DNA from: Oscillospiraceae bacterium
GTDB lineage: Bacteria > Bacillota > Clostridia > Oscillospirales > Ruminococcaceae
Length of the DNA stretch: 36,924 nt
Assembly (NCBI GenBank): GCA_021202155.1
Contig: JAJQDP010000031.1
Span: 1-36,924, forward strand
Direction: 5' to 3'
The notes under the pieces are model-generated. The model ran no database searches, was not told the DNA's origin, and worked only from the letters and a program-made list of their open reading frames with translations. Of this stretch, positions 9,058 to 17,082 are shown piece after piece. A program made the translations under genes and the position numbers. Positions within the stretch are counted from its first letter, which is position 1. Every line of letters starts with the position of its first letter.

Positions 9058-11331
9058 ATGCAGTCATCAATCGTAGGTTATCCGAGAGTAGGAAGCCAGA
9101 GAGAACTCAAATTCGCAACAGAAAAGTATTTCCGCAATGAGATGGGGTCAAGTGAACTTTATTCTGTTGCATCCGGGATCAGAAAGTCACAGTGGGCTAC
9201 GGAGAAAGAATCCGGGCTTGATTATATTCCGTCAAACGATTTCTCGTTTTACGATACCACGCTCGATACGGCGGTTCTTCTGAACATTATTCCCGAAAGA
9301 TATTCTGAGCTTGGGCTTTCGGAATTGGATACATATTTCGCGATGGCAAGAGGCTATCAGAGCGAAAAGGGCGATGTCAAGGCTCTTGCTATGAAAAAGT
9401 GGCTCAACACCAATTACCACTACATGGTTCCCGAAGCGGATGACAACGTCGAGATTAAGCTTGTCGGAACAAAGCCCTTTGATGAGTATCTCGAAGCAAA
9501 AGCCGAGGGCGTTGAGACAAAGCCGGTTATAGTCGGTGCATTCACTCTCTTGAAGCTCACGAAATTCACCGGCGAAAAGAATGCAGTGGATTTTGCAGAC
9601 AGCGTAGCCGAGGCTTATTCGGAGATTTTAAGGAAGCTCTCATCTCTCGGAGCAAAGTGGGTTCAGTTTGATGAGCCTTATCTTGTCCATGATCTGAGCA
9701 TCGATGATATTGAGCTTTTTAAGGCACTCTATAGCAAAATTCTTTCTGCAAAGGGCTCTGTAAAGGTTCTCCTTGAAACCTATTTCGGCGATATAAGAGA
9801 TTGCTACAGCGACGTTGTAAAACTTGCTTTTGATGGAATCGGACTTGATTTTGTCGAGGGCAGAGAGACACTTTCACTTGTCAATAAGAATGGATTTCCT
9901 AAAGATAAGCTACTCTTTGCGGGTCTTGTCAACGGCAAGAATATCTGGAGAAATAATTATAGCAACACTTTAGCTGTTCTTGATGACTTAGCAAGCGCGG
10001 GAATCAACACTGTGATCAGTTCTTCATGTTCTTTGCTACACGTTCCGTATACACTTGATAACGAAACAAAGCTGTCGGAAGATTATAAGAAGCATTTTGC
10101 CTTTGCTGAGGAGAAGCTTTCAGAGCTTTCTGAAATCAAGGCATTATTCTCCGAAACCGACAGAAGCATTTCGGAAGCATACAAGAAAAACGAAGCTCTC
10201 TTTGAAAAGCGTGAGGGAGCAACAGACGAAAACGTAAGAAAACGTGTATCGGAAATCAAGGAAGCTGACTTTGAAAGACTTCCTGCTTTCTCCGAAAGAG
10301 AAAAAATCCAAAAGAAAGAATTCAACCTTCCCAAGTTCCCGACAACAACTATCGGTTCTTTCCCTCAGACTCAGGATGTCAAAGCAAATCGCACTGCATT
10401 CAGAAAAGGAAATATAACCGAGGAAGAGTATAAAGAGTTTAACCGCAAGAAAATTGCTGAATGTATCGAGCTTCAGGAAAATATCGGGCTTGACGTTCTG
10501 GTTCACGGTGAGTACGAAAGAAACGACATGGTCGAATATTTCGGCGAACAGCTCAAGGGTTTCCTGTTCACGGAGAAGGCTTGGGTGCAGTCGTATGGCA
10601 CCAGATGCGTAAAACCGCCGATTGTCTGGGGTGATGTTTCAAGAATCAGACCGATTACGGTTGAATGGTCAACATATGCCCAGAGCCTGACCGACAAGCC
10701 GCTCAAGGGAATGCTCACAGGTCCGGTTACAATTCTCAACTGGTCGTTCCCTCGTGAGGACATATCCACTAAAGAGAGTACATATCAGATAGCTCTTGCA
10801 ATAAGGGATGAGGTTCTGGATCTTGAGGCGAGCGGAATCAGAGTTATCCAGATTGACGAAGCCGCCCTGAGGGAAAAGCTTCCCTTGAGAAAGAGCGACT
10901 GGTACAGCGAATACCTCGACTGGGCAATTCCCGCTTTCCGTCTGGTTCACAGCGGAGTCAAGCCGGAAACCCAGATTCACACTCATATGTGTTACAGCGA
11001 ATTCACCGATATAATCACCGCTATTGACGATATGGATGCCGATGTCATCACCTTTGAGGCTTCCCGCTCCGACCTTCAGATCTTGGATTCCCTCAAGGAG
11101 TCCGGCTTCAAAACCGAGGTGGGTCCCGGAGTTTATGACATTCACTCGCCGAGAGTTCCTTCTGTTGAGGAAATCAAGTCGGCACTTCACAAAATGCTTT
11201 CAAGGGTTGACCCAAGCAAGCTTTGGGTGAACCCCGACTGCGGACTTAAAACAAGAGGCACCGTCGAAACAGAGGCAAGCCTGAGAAACCTCGTCCAGGC
11301 GGCAAGAGAGCTTAGAAATGAAAATATCTGA
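9058..11331 (+). CDS. metE: Cobalamin-independent methionine synthase
   Basis: The 757-residue, full-length MetE transfers the methyl group of 5-methyltetrahydrofolate (polyglutamate) to homocysteine without B12. The two-barrel layout is seen: N-terminal barrel 1 to about 370, a charged linker, and C-terminal barrel from 'FPTTTIGSFPQTQDVKANR'. Zinc ligands are in HTHMCYSEF (His, Cys), in FEASRSD (Glu) and in NPDCGLKTR (Cys). 'HGEYERNDMVEYFGEQL' and 'MLTGPVTILNWSF' are diagnostic. AAGGAGAGG precedes the ATG. The stop overlaps the metF start by 14 bp, so the two genes are translationally coupled and supply each other with substrate. Confidence 0.97.
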   Translation: MQSSIVGYPRVGSQRELKFATEKYFRNEMGSSELYSVASGIRKSQWATEKESGLDYIPSNDFSFYDTTLDTAVLLNIIPERYSELGLSELDTYFAMARGYQSEKGDVKALAMKKWLNTNYHYMVPEADDNVEIKLVGTKPFDEYLEAKAEGVETKPVIVGAFTLLKLTKFTGEKNAVDFADSVAEAYSEILRKLSSLGAKWVQFDEPYLVHDLSIDDIELFKALYSKILSAKGSVKVLLETYFGDIRDCYSDVVKLAFDGIGLDFVEGRETLSLVNKNGFPKDKLLFAGLVNGKNIWRNNYSNTLAVLDDLASAGINTVISSSCSLLHVPYTLDNETKLSEDYKKHFAFAEEKLSELSEIKALFSETDRSISEAYKKNEALFEKREGATDENVRKRVSEIKEADFERLPAFSEREKIQKKEFNLPKFPTTTIGSFPQTQDVKANRTAFRKGNITEEEYKEFNRKKIAECIELQENIGLDVLVHGEYERNDMVEYFGEQLKGFLFTEKAWVQSYGTRCVKPPIVWGDVSRIRPITVEWSTYAQSLTDKPLKGMLTGPVTILNWSFPREDISTKESTYQIALAIRDEVLDLEASGIRVIQIDEAALREKLPLRKSDWYSEYLDWAIPAFRLVHSGVKPETQIHTHMCYSEFTDIITAIDDMDADVITFEASRSDLQILDSLKESGFKTEVGPGVYDIHSPRVPSVEEIKSALHKMLSRVDPSKLWVNPDCGLKTRGTVETEASLRNLVQAARELRNENI

Positions 11332-12187
11332 AATATTCAAGACAAAGACGGTCTTCTCCTTTGAAGTCTTCCCACCGAAAACCACGTCATCGGTAAACTC
11401 CGTATATGACACCCTTGCAGAACTTCGGGATCTCTCCCCCGACTTCATAAGTGTCACATACGGGGCGGCGGGAGGAAAAAACAATACCGAAACCTTCAGA
11501 ATCGCATCCGCAATAAAGAAAAACGGCATCGAAAGTGCCGCACACCTCACTTGCCTTGGAATGACAAGGGCTGATATTCTGGAAAAGCTGGATGAGCTGA
11601 AACGAATCGGTGTTGAGAATATCTTAGCCTTGCGTGGAGATTTGCCGGCAGACGGTAGCGAGGTTCCTAAGGGCGATTTTGAGTATGCGTCCGACCTGAT
11701 TTCTTTCATCAAGCAAAACGGCGACTTTGATGTTTCGGGGGCTTGCTATCCCGAAGGTCACATCGAGGCGTCAAGCAAGGCTGAGGACATACTTAATCTC
11801 AAGAAAAAAGTTGATGCAGGTGCAGACCATCTCATTTCGCAGCTTTTCTTCGACAACAACTGCTTCTATTCGTTTTTAGAGAGATGCCAGATTGCCGGAA
11901 TCAACGTCCCGATAGAAGCGGGAATTATGCCTGTCACTAACCGCAAACAGATTGAAAGGATGGTTTCTCTCTGCGGTGCAACGCTTCCGACAAAGTTCCT
12001 GAAGATTATGGAACGATACGAGAACAACCCGATTGCTATGCGTGATGCCGGTATTGCCTATGCTGTTGACCAGATTGTAGACCTGATTACGCAGGGAGTA
12101 GATGGAATCCATCTTTATGTGATGAATAACTCCTATGTCGGCAGGAGGATATATACTTCCGTAAACAGCCTTATGACTTGCAAATAA
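11318..12187 (+). CDS. metF: 5,10-methylenetetrahydrofolate reductase
   Basis: A 289-residue MetF that reduces 5,10-methylene-THF to 5-methyl-THF using FAD, supplying the methyl donor for MetE. Landmarks are FSFEVFPPKT (N-terminal strand with the catalytic Glu), SVTYGAAGG, 'HLTCLGMTR', 'ILALRGDLP', 'GACYPEGHIEA', 'GADHLISQLFFDNNCFYSF' and the C-terminal 'GVDGIHLYVMNN'. The ATG lies inside the metE 3' end, and both genes end at a stem-loop shared with the convergent metal-protein operon. Confidence 0.96.
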   Translation: MKISEIFKTKTVFSFEVFPPKTTSSVNSVYDTLAELRDLSPDFISVTYGAAGGKNNTETFRIASAIKKNGIESAAHLTCLGMTRADILEKLDELKRIGVENILALRGDLPADGSEVPKGDFEYASDLISFIKQNGDFDVSGACYPEGHIEASSKAEDILNLKKKVDAGADHLISQLFFDNNCFYSFLERCQIAGINVPIEAGIMPVTNRKQIERMVSLCGATLPTKFLKIMERYENNPIAMRDAGIAYAVDQIVDLITQGVDGIHLYVMNNSYVGRRIYTSVNSLMTCK

Positions 12188-12226
12188 GCGCAATCCGTCT
12201 GTAACTATATCACCTCGATTACGGAA

Positions 12227-12283
12227 AATGTGCACACACTCAGTCGGGCGTAAGTCCGGCGAGCGTTGTGCACATTCTCTTTG
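12227..12283. terminator. Bidirectional terminator between metF and the convergent operon
   Basis: A 10-bp stem (12227-12236 with 12267-12276) has a structured loop. It is followed by TCTCTTTG on the plus strand and TTTTCC on the minus strand, so T-tracts are short on both sides. Confidence 0.5.
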
Positions 12284-12297
12284 TTTGCAGTTTGTAT

Positions 12298-13581
12298 TTA
12301 CTTTTCAACGACTGTAATCGTATTTTTCAGCATTCCCATCCAACAGGAATAGGTATATGTTCCTTCTTCAGTCGGCGTAAACTCTATCACAACCTCACCT
12401 GTTGTAAGCTTTACTTGCTGATTGAATGCCGACAGTACAATCTCGTTATTACAGCCGTTCAGATTGCTCTCGTCAACTTCTATCGTCCACACCACAGGGA
12501 TTCCTGCCGTGACCTGAATGTCATCGTAGCCATTTGAATGAAGCGTTGTGCTGACATACTGAACATCACCGTCAATCGTTGAAACTATTACATCATCTGA
12601 GCTTGTGCTTACCGATGCTGTAGTAAATCCAGTGAGTACAAGATTGTTCTGAAGCATAAAAATTCCCATCACAATCAGGAGAACTGAGCCGATCTGCAAC
12701 ATTCTGGTGCGCCAATGTGCCTTAAGCATTCCCGCCGCCATCCCAAAAACAAATACAAGCGGAATGGTTCCGAGGCAGAAAGAAAACATTGACAGCGCAC
12801 CTGCAATCATGCTTCCGCTTGCAATAGCGTATATCTGCATGGACTGGAGCGGTCCGCACGGCATGAATCCGTTTGCAAGCCCGACGGCGAAGGAGCTGTG
12901 TCTGCCAACACGCTGAATCTTCTGAGAAATCTTTGCGGATAGCTTCGGGAAAATTCGGACATGGAATTGAAATCCGCCGAGCATTCTTATCCCCATTACG
13001 AGCATAAATACTCCGGCTATGAGCCCAATAATTCCCCGAACCTGCAATGTAATTGCGGCTTTCTCTCCGATAAATCCAAGAACGCCGCCAATTACCGTAT
13101 AGCTTGTGAGTCTGCCCAAGTTATACAGAACGCTTCGCTTGAGGGGTTTTGTATTGCCTTCGGAGATGCTTTGGGCAAGGTTAAGCCCACCGCACATAGC
13201 GATGCAGTGAACGGAGGTGAGAAGCCCTATCAGAAACAGTGCGAAATAGCTCATCTGCTCCTCGCCGATGACAGGAATATTCTGAAACACCTCAAGCCAG
13301 CCCATATGCCTCGCTATGACATACAAAGCAAGTATGATTACAAGAATAGCAACAGTGTCTCCAAGCTTCTTACCTGTTTCGCTCACGCCGTAGCCCGTTT
13401 CCTCTATTGCGGTTTTTATTTTCGCTTCTGTACACGGAGATGAGTACTCGACGGTCAGTTGCCCCTTTCCACAATCGGCGGATGCGGATGATACTCCCTC
13501 GATAGCCGATACTGCGCCCTCGACCCTACATTCACAATTCCGGCAGGTCATTCCCGTGACATGAATAACCGATTTTTTCAT
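12298..13581 (-). CDS. HMA-TauE/SafE (DsbD-like)-cupredoxin fusion membrane protein
   Basis: A 427-residue three-part protein. Residues 3-65 form a heavy-metal-associated domain with the metal-binding CRNC (C13, C16). Residues 75-310 form a TauE/SafE-like membrane domain with about six helices, including the conserved GLLTSVHCIAMCGG (119-132) and NGFMPCGPLQSMQIYA (237-252), whose buried cysteines recall DsbD-type transporters. Residues about 340-427 form an extracytoplasmic cupredoxin-like domain with C377 and CWMGM (413-417) as likely copper ligands. The probable role is handling of copper or another thiophilic metal, or electron transfer across the membrane. A GAGGTG ribosome site lies 8 bases upstream. 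It is the last gene of a three-gene operon. Confidence 0.85.
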   Translation of the reverse strand: MKKSVIHVTGMTCRNCECRVEGAVSAIEGVSSASADCGKGQLTVEYSSPCTEAKIKTAIEETGYGVSETGKKLGDTVAILVIILALYVIARHMGWLEVFQNIPVIGEEQMSYFALFLIGLLTSVHCIAMCGGLNLAQSISEGNTKPLKRSVLYNLGRLTSYTVIGGVLGFIGEKAAITLQVRGIIGLIAGVFMLVMGIRMLGGFQFHVRIFPKLSAKISQKIQRVGRHSSFAVGLANGFMPCGPLQSMQIYAIASGSMIAGALSMFSFCLGTIPLVFVFGMAAGMLKAHWRTRMLQIGSVLLIVMGIFMLQNNLVLTGFTTASVSTSSDDVIVSTIDGDVQYVSTTLHSNGYDDIQVTAGIPVVWTIEVDESNLNGCNNEIVLSAFNQQVKLTTGEVVIEFTPTEEGTYTYSCWMGMLKNTITVVEK

Positions 13582-13593
13582 ATATCAGGCACC

Positions 13594-14085
13594 TCAGAAG
13601 TTCTTCCAGTTTGCAAAGCGATAAGCGTTATCGCTCAGAAATTCTGACGAAATTGTAATTACACTTTCCTCTTCGGAATAATCATCAGAGGTTATCGGGA
13701 CGGGATTGCATCCACCGCTTACTATGCCTATCTTGTCTGTTGAGAATTTACTTCCGCAATTCTGACAGACGAAATAGTCGCCCTCCTGCACGAAATAAGC
13801 ATATGGAGAACCGTTGCACACCTGACAGGTATTCATTGCAAGGCGAATTGTGCCGTCAGAAGCGAGAACCGCGAAAACCTCAACAGTTGTTCCTTCAACT
13901 GTCGTATCGTAATAACTGGCACTGGTGCTTATATCTTCTATGTGAATCTCGATTCCTGTCTCCGCTATGTCGGATGTACTTTCCTGTGTTTCTACAGACT
14001 CTGCTTCGGAAGAGCAACCGACCATAACAAACATCATAGCTACCACGATGACTCCTGTGAAGAATTTTGCTCTTATTTTGCTCAT
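13594..14085 (-). CDS. DUF2318-like Cys-rich lipoprotein
   Basis: A 163-residue lipoprotein. An N-terminal signal helix ends in the lipobox VMVGC with Cys24 as lipidation site, followed by an acidic Ser/Thr/Glu linker. The C-terminal half has CQVC (87-90), CQNCGSKF (107-113) and GGCNPVP (125-131), the pattern I associate with DUF2318 proteins near metal-transport genes. It probably binds a metal or an Fe-S centre outside the membrane. The ATG at 14085 is chosen because GAGG lies 8 bases upstream. An alternative ATG at 14106 overlaps the tcdA stop (ATGA). The HMA-TauE-cupredoxin gene begins 12 bp downstream, so the two probably work together. Confidence 0.8.
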   Translation of the reverse strand: MSKIRAKFFTGVIVVAMMFVMVGCSSEAESVETQESTSDIAETGIEIHIEDISTSASYYDTTVEGTTVEVFAVLASDGTIRLAMNTCQVCNGSPYAYFVQEGDYFVCQNCGSKFSTDKIGIVSGGCNPVPITSDDYSEEESVITISSEFLSDNAYRFANWKNF

Positions 14086-14102
14086 AATTAATGCCTCAAC
14101 TT

Positions 14103-14855
14103 TCATTTCGTTAAATCCTTTACAACTTCTCCTGCAAGAATCAGACCGGCTACAGACGGGACAAACGCGACGCTTCCCGGAATATCTCTCCTTACAGTAC
14201 ATTTGCGCTTTGTGTCAGGAGGGCAGATGCAGTGCGTCCGGCAACTGATTTCCATGTCATCAAGCGGGCGGATGCATTCTTCCGTGGAATACACCACTTT
14301 CAAAGCTCGTATTCCGCGCTTTCTGCACTCGTACCGCATCACTCTTGCAAGCGGGCAAACCTTAGTGTCATAAATATCTGCCACCTGAAATTTTGTGGGG
14401 TCAAGCTTGTTTCCTGCTCCCATACAACTGATGACCGGCACGCCGCACCTTTGCGCTTGCTCAATAATCCCGAGCTTCGCTGTAACGGTATCTACAGCAT
14501 CTATGACATAGGAATACTGCGAAAAATCAAATTCGCCTGCATTTTCGGGAAGATAAAAGCACTTCCTTACTTCCACTTCTGCATTGGGGTTGATTTCGAG
14601 TATCCGTTCCTTCATGGCATCCGCTTTATATTGACCGACTGTTTTTCTGGTTGCAATGATCTGCCTGTTTAAATTGGTAAGGCAAATCCTGTCATCATCA
14701 ATCAGTACGAAGTGACCGACCCCACTTCTGGCAAGTGCTTCTGCAGCATAACCACCGACGCCTCCGATGCCGAATACGGCAACACGGGATTCCGATAACC
14801 GCTCCATTCCGTCTTTTCCAAGCAGAAGCTCTGTTCTTGAAAACTGATTCAACAC
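14103..14855 (-). CDS. tcdA: tRNA threonylcarbamoyladenosine dehydratase (ThiF/MoeB/E1-like)
   Basis: A 250-residue E1-like enzyme. TcdA (CsdL/YgdL) uses ATP to cyclise t6A37 to ct6A in tRNAs that read ANN codons. The nucleotide-binding VFGIGGVGGYAAEALARSG, 'LIDDDRICLTNLNRQ', and the adenylation region 'YVIDAVDTVTAKLGIIEQA' are present. The GTG at 14855 is preferred: AGGAGGA lies 9 bases upstream, and it gives MLNQFSRTELLLG, the usual start of the family. Earlier in-frame starts up to 14900 have no ribosome site and would reach the operator. It heads an operon with the two metal-binding proteins, and its promoter carries the CCTAC-N7-GTAGG dyad shared with the sulfur genes. Confidence 0.9.
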   Translation of the reverse strand: MLNQFSRTELLLGKDGMERLSESRVAVFGIGGVGGYAAEALARSGVGHFVLIDDDRICLTNLNRQIIATRKTVGQYKADAMKERILEINPNAEVEVRKCFYLPENAGEFDFSQYSYVIDAVDTVTAKLGIIEQAQRCGVPVISCMGAGNKLDPTKFQVADIYDTKVCPLARVMRYECRKRGIRALKVVYSTEECIRPLDDMEISCRTHCICPPDTKRKCTVRRDIPGSVAFVPSVAGLILAGEVVKDLTK

Positions 14856-14899
14856 TATGTATTGTCCTCCTGTCAGATGCACCATTCTTATATTCATCA

Positions 14900-14916
14900 C
14901 CTACCATTTAAGTAGG
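14900..14916. promoter_or_regulatory. Operator CCTAC-N7-GTAGG at the tcdA promoter
   Basis: A perfect 5-bp dyad with a 7-bp centre lies just downstream of the minus-strand -10 box, at or just after the transcription start. It is the same 17-bp pattern as at cysK (6697) and at the thiol-cluster promoter (15014). Confidence 0.65.
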
Positions 14917-14927
14917 CGAACCACTTT

Positions 14928-14956
14928 ATTATAGCCTACAATGATGCCAATGTCAA
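14928..14956 (-). promoter_or_regulatory. Promoter of the tcdA operon
   Basis: On the minus strand TTGACA (14951-14956), a 17-bp spacer and TATAAT (14928-14933). The spacer carries CATTGTAGGC, the inverse of the GCCTACAATG that follows the metY -10 box. Confidence 0.88.
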
Positions 14957-15013
14957 GCGGCAGAACTCGCAGATATTGTGCAGGAGTGAAAAATTTTCGC
15001 AAAGCCTATTAAA

Positions 15014-15030
15014 CCTATTGACATGGTAGG
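15014..15030. promoter_or_regulatory. Operator CCTAT-N7-GTAGG at the thiol-cluster promoter
   Basis: A 17-bp dyad covers the -35 box of the plus-strand promoter, so a bound regulator should block RNA polymerase. It belongs to the same motif family as 6697-6713 and 14900-14916. Confidence 0.65.
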
Positions 15031-15046
15031 TTATTGATGATATAAT
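15018..15046 (+). promoter_or_regulatory. Promoter of the esterase/ATP-grasp/GshA/amidohydrolase operon
   Basis: TTGACA (15018-15023), a 17-bp spacer and TATAAT (15041-15046). It is the only strong promoter seen upstream of the four close-packed genes. Confidence 0.88.
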
Positions 15047-15093
15047 AGTCCGCATTAGCATATTAAAAATTCAGGGTTCAAGTGAGGCATTGT

Positions 15094-15846
15094 ATGGTTT
15101 ACAAATTTGATTACTACTTTCCTGCCGCATCGCAGGTCAGACGGATTCATCTGTATCTCCCCGATGACTACGATTTCTGTGGCGAAAGATACCCGACGCT
15201 CTATATGTTTGATGGTCACAATCTGTTTTTCGATTTTGACGCCACATATGGCAAATCACTTGGGCTGAAGCAGTTTCTGGATCATTGGGGCAAAAAGCTC
15301 ATTGTAGTAGGGATTGAGTGTTCGAGCGACGATGTGCAAAGGTTGTATGAATATTGTCCGTATCATATATACAGCAAAATTTATGGCGAGGTGTGGGGAC
15401 GAGGTGACGATACCCTTCGTTGGATTGTTGAAGACCTGAAGCCCTACATAGACAGAACCTATCGGACATACCCGTTTCGGGAATCAACCGCAATCGCCGG
15501 CTACAGCAATGGTGGCATGACTGCGCTTTATTCGGTACTGCGTTACAACCGCTTCTTTTCAAAAGCGGCGGTGATCTCGCCCTCTCTGTTACCTGCAATG
15601 GAATCCTTTGATAAAGAGATCAGGGAAGACAGCCTGTCTCCGGATACCAAGGTGTTCTTTAGTTGGGGTACCGCAGAAGACACACCTGAGCGGGTGCAGA
15701 ATATCGCTGACAGCATCTGTTATCTGGAAGCGAAGCTTATGAAAAAACAGGTGCAAACGTATCTTTATTGTCAGCAAGGCGGAGTACACAATGAAGCAAG
15801 TTGGGAGATACAGGTTCCCACATGGATGCAATTTTTATGGCTGTAA
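15094..15846 (+). CDS. PF00756-type esterase (alpha/beta hydrolase)
   Basis: A 250-residue alpha/beta hydrolase of the family that includes S-formylglutathione hydrolase, enterochelin esterase and mycolyltransferases. The nucleophile is S138 in GYSNGG and the catalytic His is H232 in GGVHNEASW. The acid is probably in 'WGTAEDTPERV' (191-201). 'YPTLYMFDGHN' supplies the oxyanion region. No signal peptide is seen, so it should be cytoplasmic. The ATG at 15094 is chosen because GTGAGG lies 6 bases upstream. It is the first gene of an operon with a gamma-glutamylcysteine ligase. A thiol-ester hydrolase acting on conjugates of the product is one possibility, but the substrate is unknown. Confidence 0.85.
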   Translation: MVYKFDYYFPAASQVRRIHLYLPDDYDFCGERYPTLYMFDGHNLFFDFDATYGKSLGLKQFLDHWGKKLIVVGIECSSDDVQRLYEYCPYHIYSKIYGEVWGRGDDTLRWIVEDLKPYIDRTYRTYPFRESTAIAGYSNGGMTALYSVLRYNRFFSKAAVISPSLLPAMESFDKEIREDSLSPDTKVFFSWGTAEDTPERVQNIADSICYLEAKLMKKQVQTYLYCQQGGVHNEASWEIQVPTWMQFLWL

Positions 15847-15859
15847 GGAGTTGAAACAC

Positions 15860-17056
15860 ATGAATGTAATTTTTATCTCGCCCAATTTTCCGTCGCATTT
15901 CTACAATTTCTGTGACCGCCTGAAAGCTCTCGGGGCAAATGTGTTCGGAATCGGCGATTGTCCATGGAACGACCTCAGCGACAACTGCCACAATTCTTTG
16001 ACTGACTATTACTATCTGCCCAGTCTGGAGAGATATGATGATGTTTACCGTGCAGTAGCCTTTTACATATCCAAGTATGGTCGGATAGACTATATCGAAA
16101 GTCAGAATGAATATTGGTTGGAGCTTGAAGCACGACTGCGTGCTGATTTCAACGTCCGCTCCGGCTATCTGCCGGATAAGCTCGAAGACGTCAAGCTAAA
16201 GTCACGGATGAAGGCGGGATATTCAAGAGCCGGCGTCAGAACAGCGAGATATGTTCTGGCAGATTGTGCAGATATATGCCGACAGTTCGTTTCTCAGGTG
16301 GGCTATCCTGTAATCGTCAAACCGGACAATGGTGTGGGCGCGGCGAACACGTGGAAGCTCAGTTCCGATGATGAGCTTGAGAGGTTTATCTCCGGCAAGC
16401 CTGAACAGCCGTACATTATGGAGGAGTTTGTACCCGGTCATATCGAAACATTTGACGGAATCACCGACAGCAGAGGCAATATCCTGTTCTGTTCAGGTCA
16501 GGTCATGGCTGTCACACCGCTGGATATGCTCCTTGGTAACGGAGAAAACGTGAGTTATACTCAAAATGTTCAGCAGACAGATCTGAGTGAGATAGGACCA
16601 CGGGTAGTTGCCGCTTTTGGGTTACACAACCGATTCTTTCATTTTGAATTTTTCCGTCTGGATGTTGATAAGCCGGGGTTAGGAAACAAGGGAGACATTG
16701 TCGGACTCGAAGTGAATATGCGTGCACCGGGCGGATATATTCCGGACAAAATGAACTATGCTTATAATGTAGACGTTTATCAGATATGGGCTGAAAGCCT
16801 TATGTTTGATGAAAATCGCTCCTTCCCGGAATACCATTTTCAGTCCTATGTGACTCACTTCGCACAAAGTGACAAGGAAAGCTATGAGCATTCCCGGGAC
16901 GAAGTATTTGGCAGGTACGGAGAAAAAATACTTTTGGAGAACGCACCGCCATCATCCATCTCCGGCGGCATGGGCAGCCACGTTTATCTTATTCGCGCAG
17001 ATTCGACAGATGAGATATGGGAACAGGCGGAATTTATACTTTCCCATAAAACCTGA
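15860..17056 (+). CDS. ATP-grasp carboxylate-amine ligase of unknown substrate
   Basis: A 398-residue ATP-grasp protein. An N-terminal Rossmann-like pre-ATP-grasp domain (1-105) begins MNVIFISPNFPSHF. ATP-binding strands follow: VGYPVIVKPDNGVGAANTW (147-165; K154 and the glycine-rich loop) and PYIMEEFVPG (184-193). The metal-binding end is 'FHFEFFRL' and 'VGLEVNMRAPGGYIPD' (Glu and Asn ligands). Such enzymes join a carboxylate, through an acyl-phosphate, to an amine. The ATG at 15860 has AAGGAG upstream and starts 13 bp after the esterase stop. It is not of the GshB or GshF sequence type, yet sits next to gshA, so it may ligate gamma-Glu-Cys or a related acid. Confidence 0.85.
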   Translation: MNVIFISPNFPSHFYNFCDRLKALGANVFGIGDCPWNDLSDNCHNSLTDYYYLPSLERYDDVYRAVAFYISKYGRIDYIESQNEYWLELEARLRADFNVRSGYLPDKLEDVKLKSRMKAGYSRAGVRTARYVLADCADICRQFVSQVGYPVIVKPDNGVGAANTWKLSSDDELERFISGKPEQPYIMEEFVPGHIETFDGITDSRGNILFCSGQVMAVTPLDMLLGNGENVSYTQNVQQTDLSEIGPRVVAAFGLHNRFFHFEFFRLDVDKPGLGNKGDIVGLEVNMRAPGGYIPDKMNYAYNVDVYQIWAESLMFDENRSFPEYHFQSYVTHFAQSDKESYEHSRDEVFGRYGEKILLENAPPSSISGGMGSHVYLIRADSTDEIWEQAEFILSHKT

Positions 17057-17082
17057 ACAGTCATGAAAGGAATGACACCGAA

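Noticed and set aside
10669-11190. Long minus-strand frame inside metE
   Set aside because: It is antisense to conserved MetE motifs, with no promoter or ribosome site.
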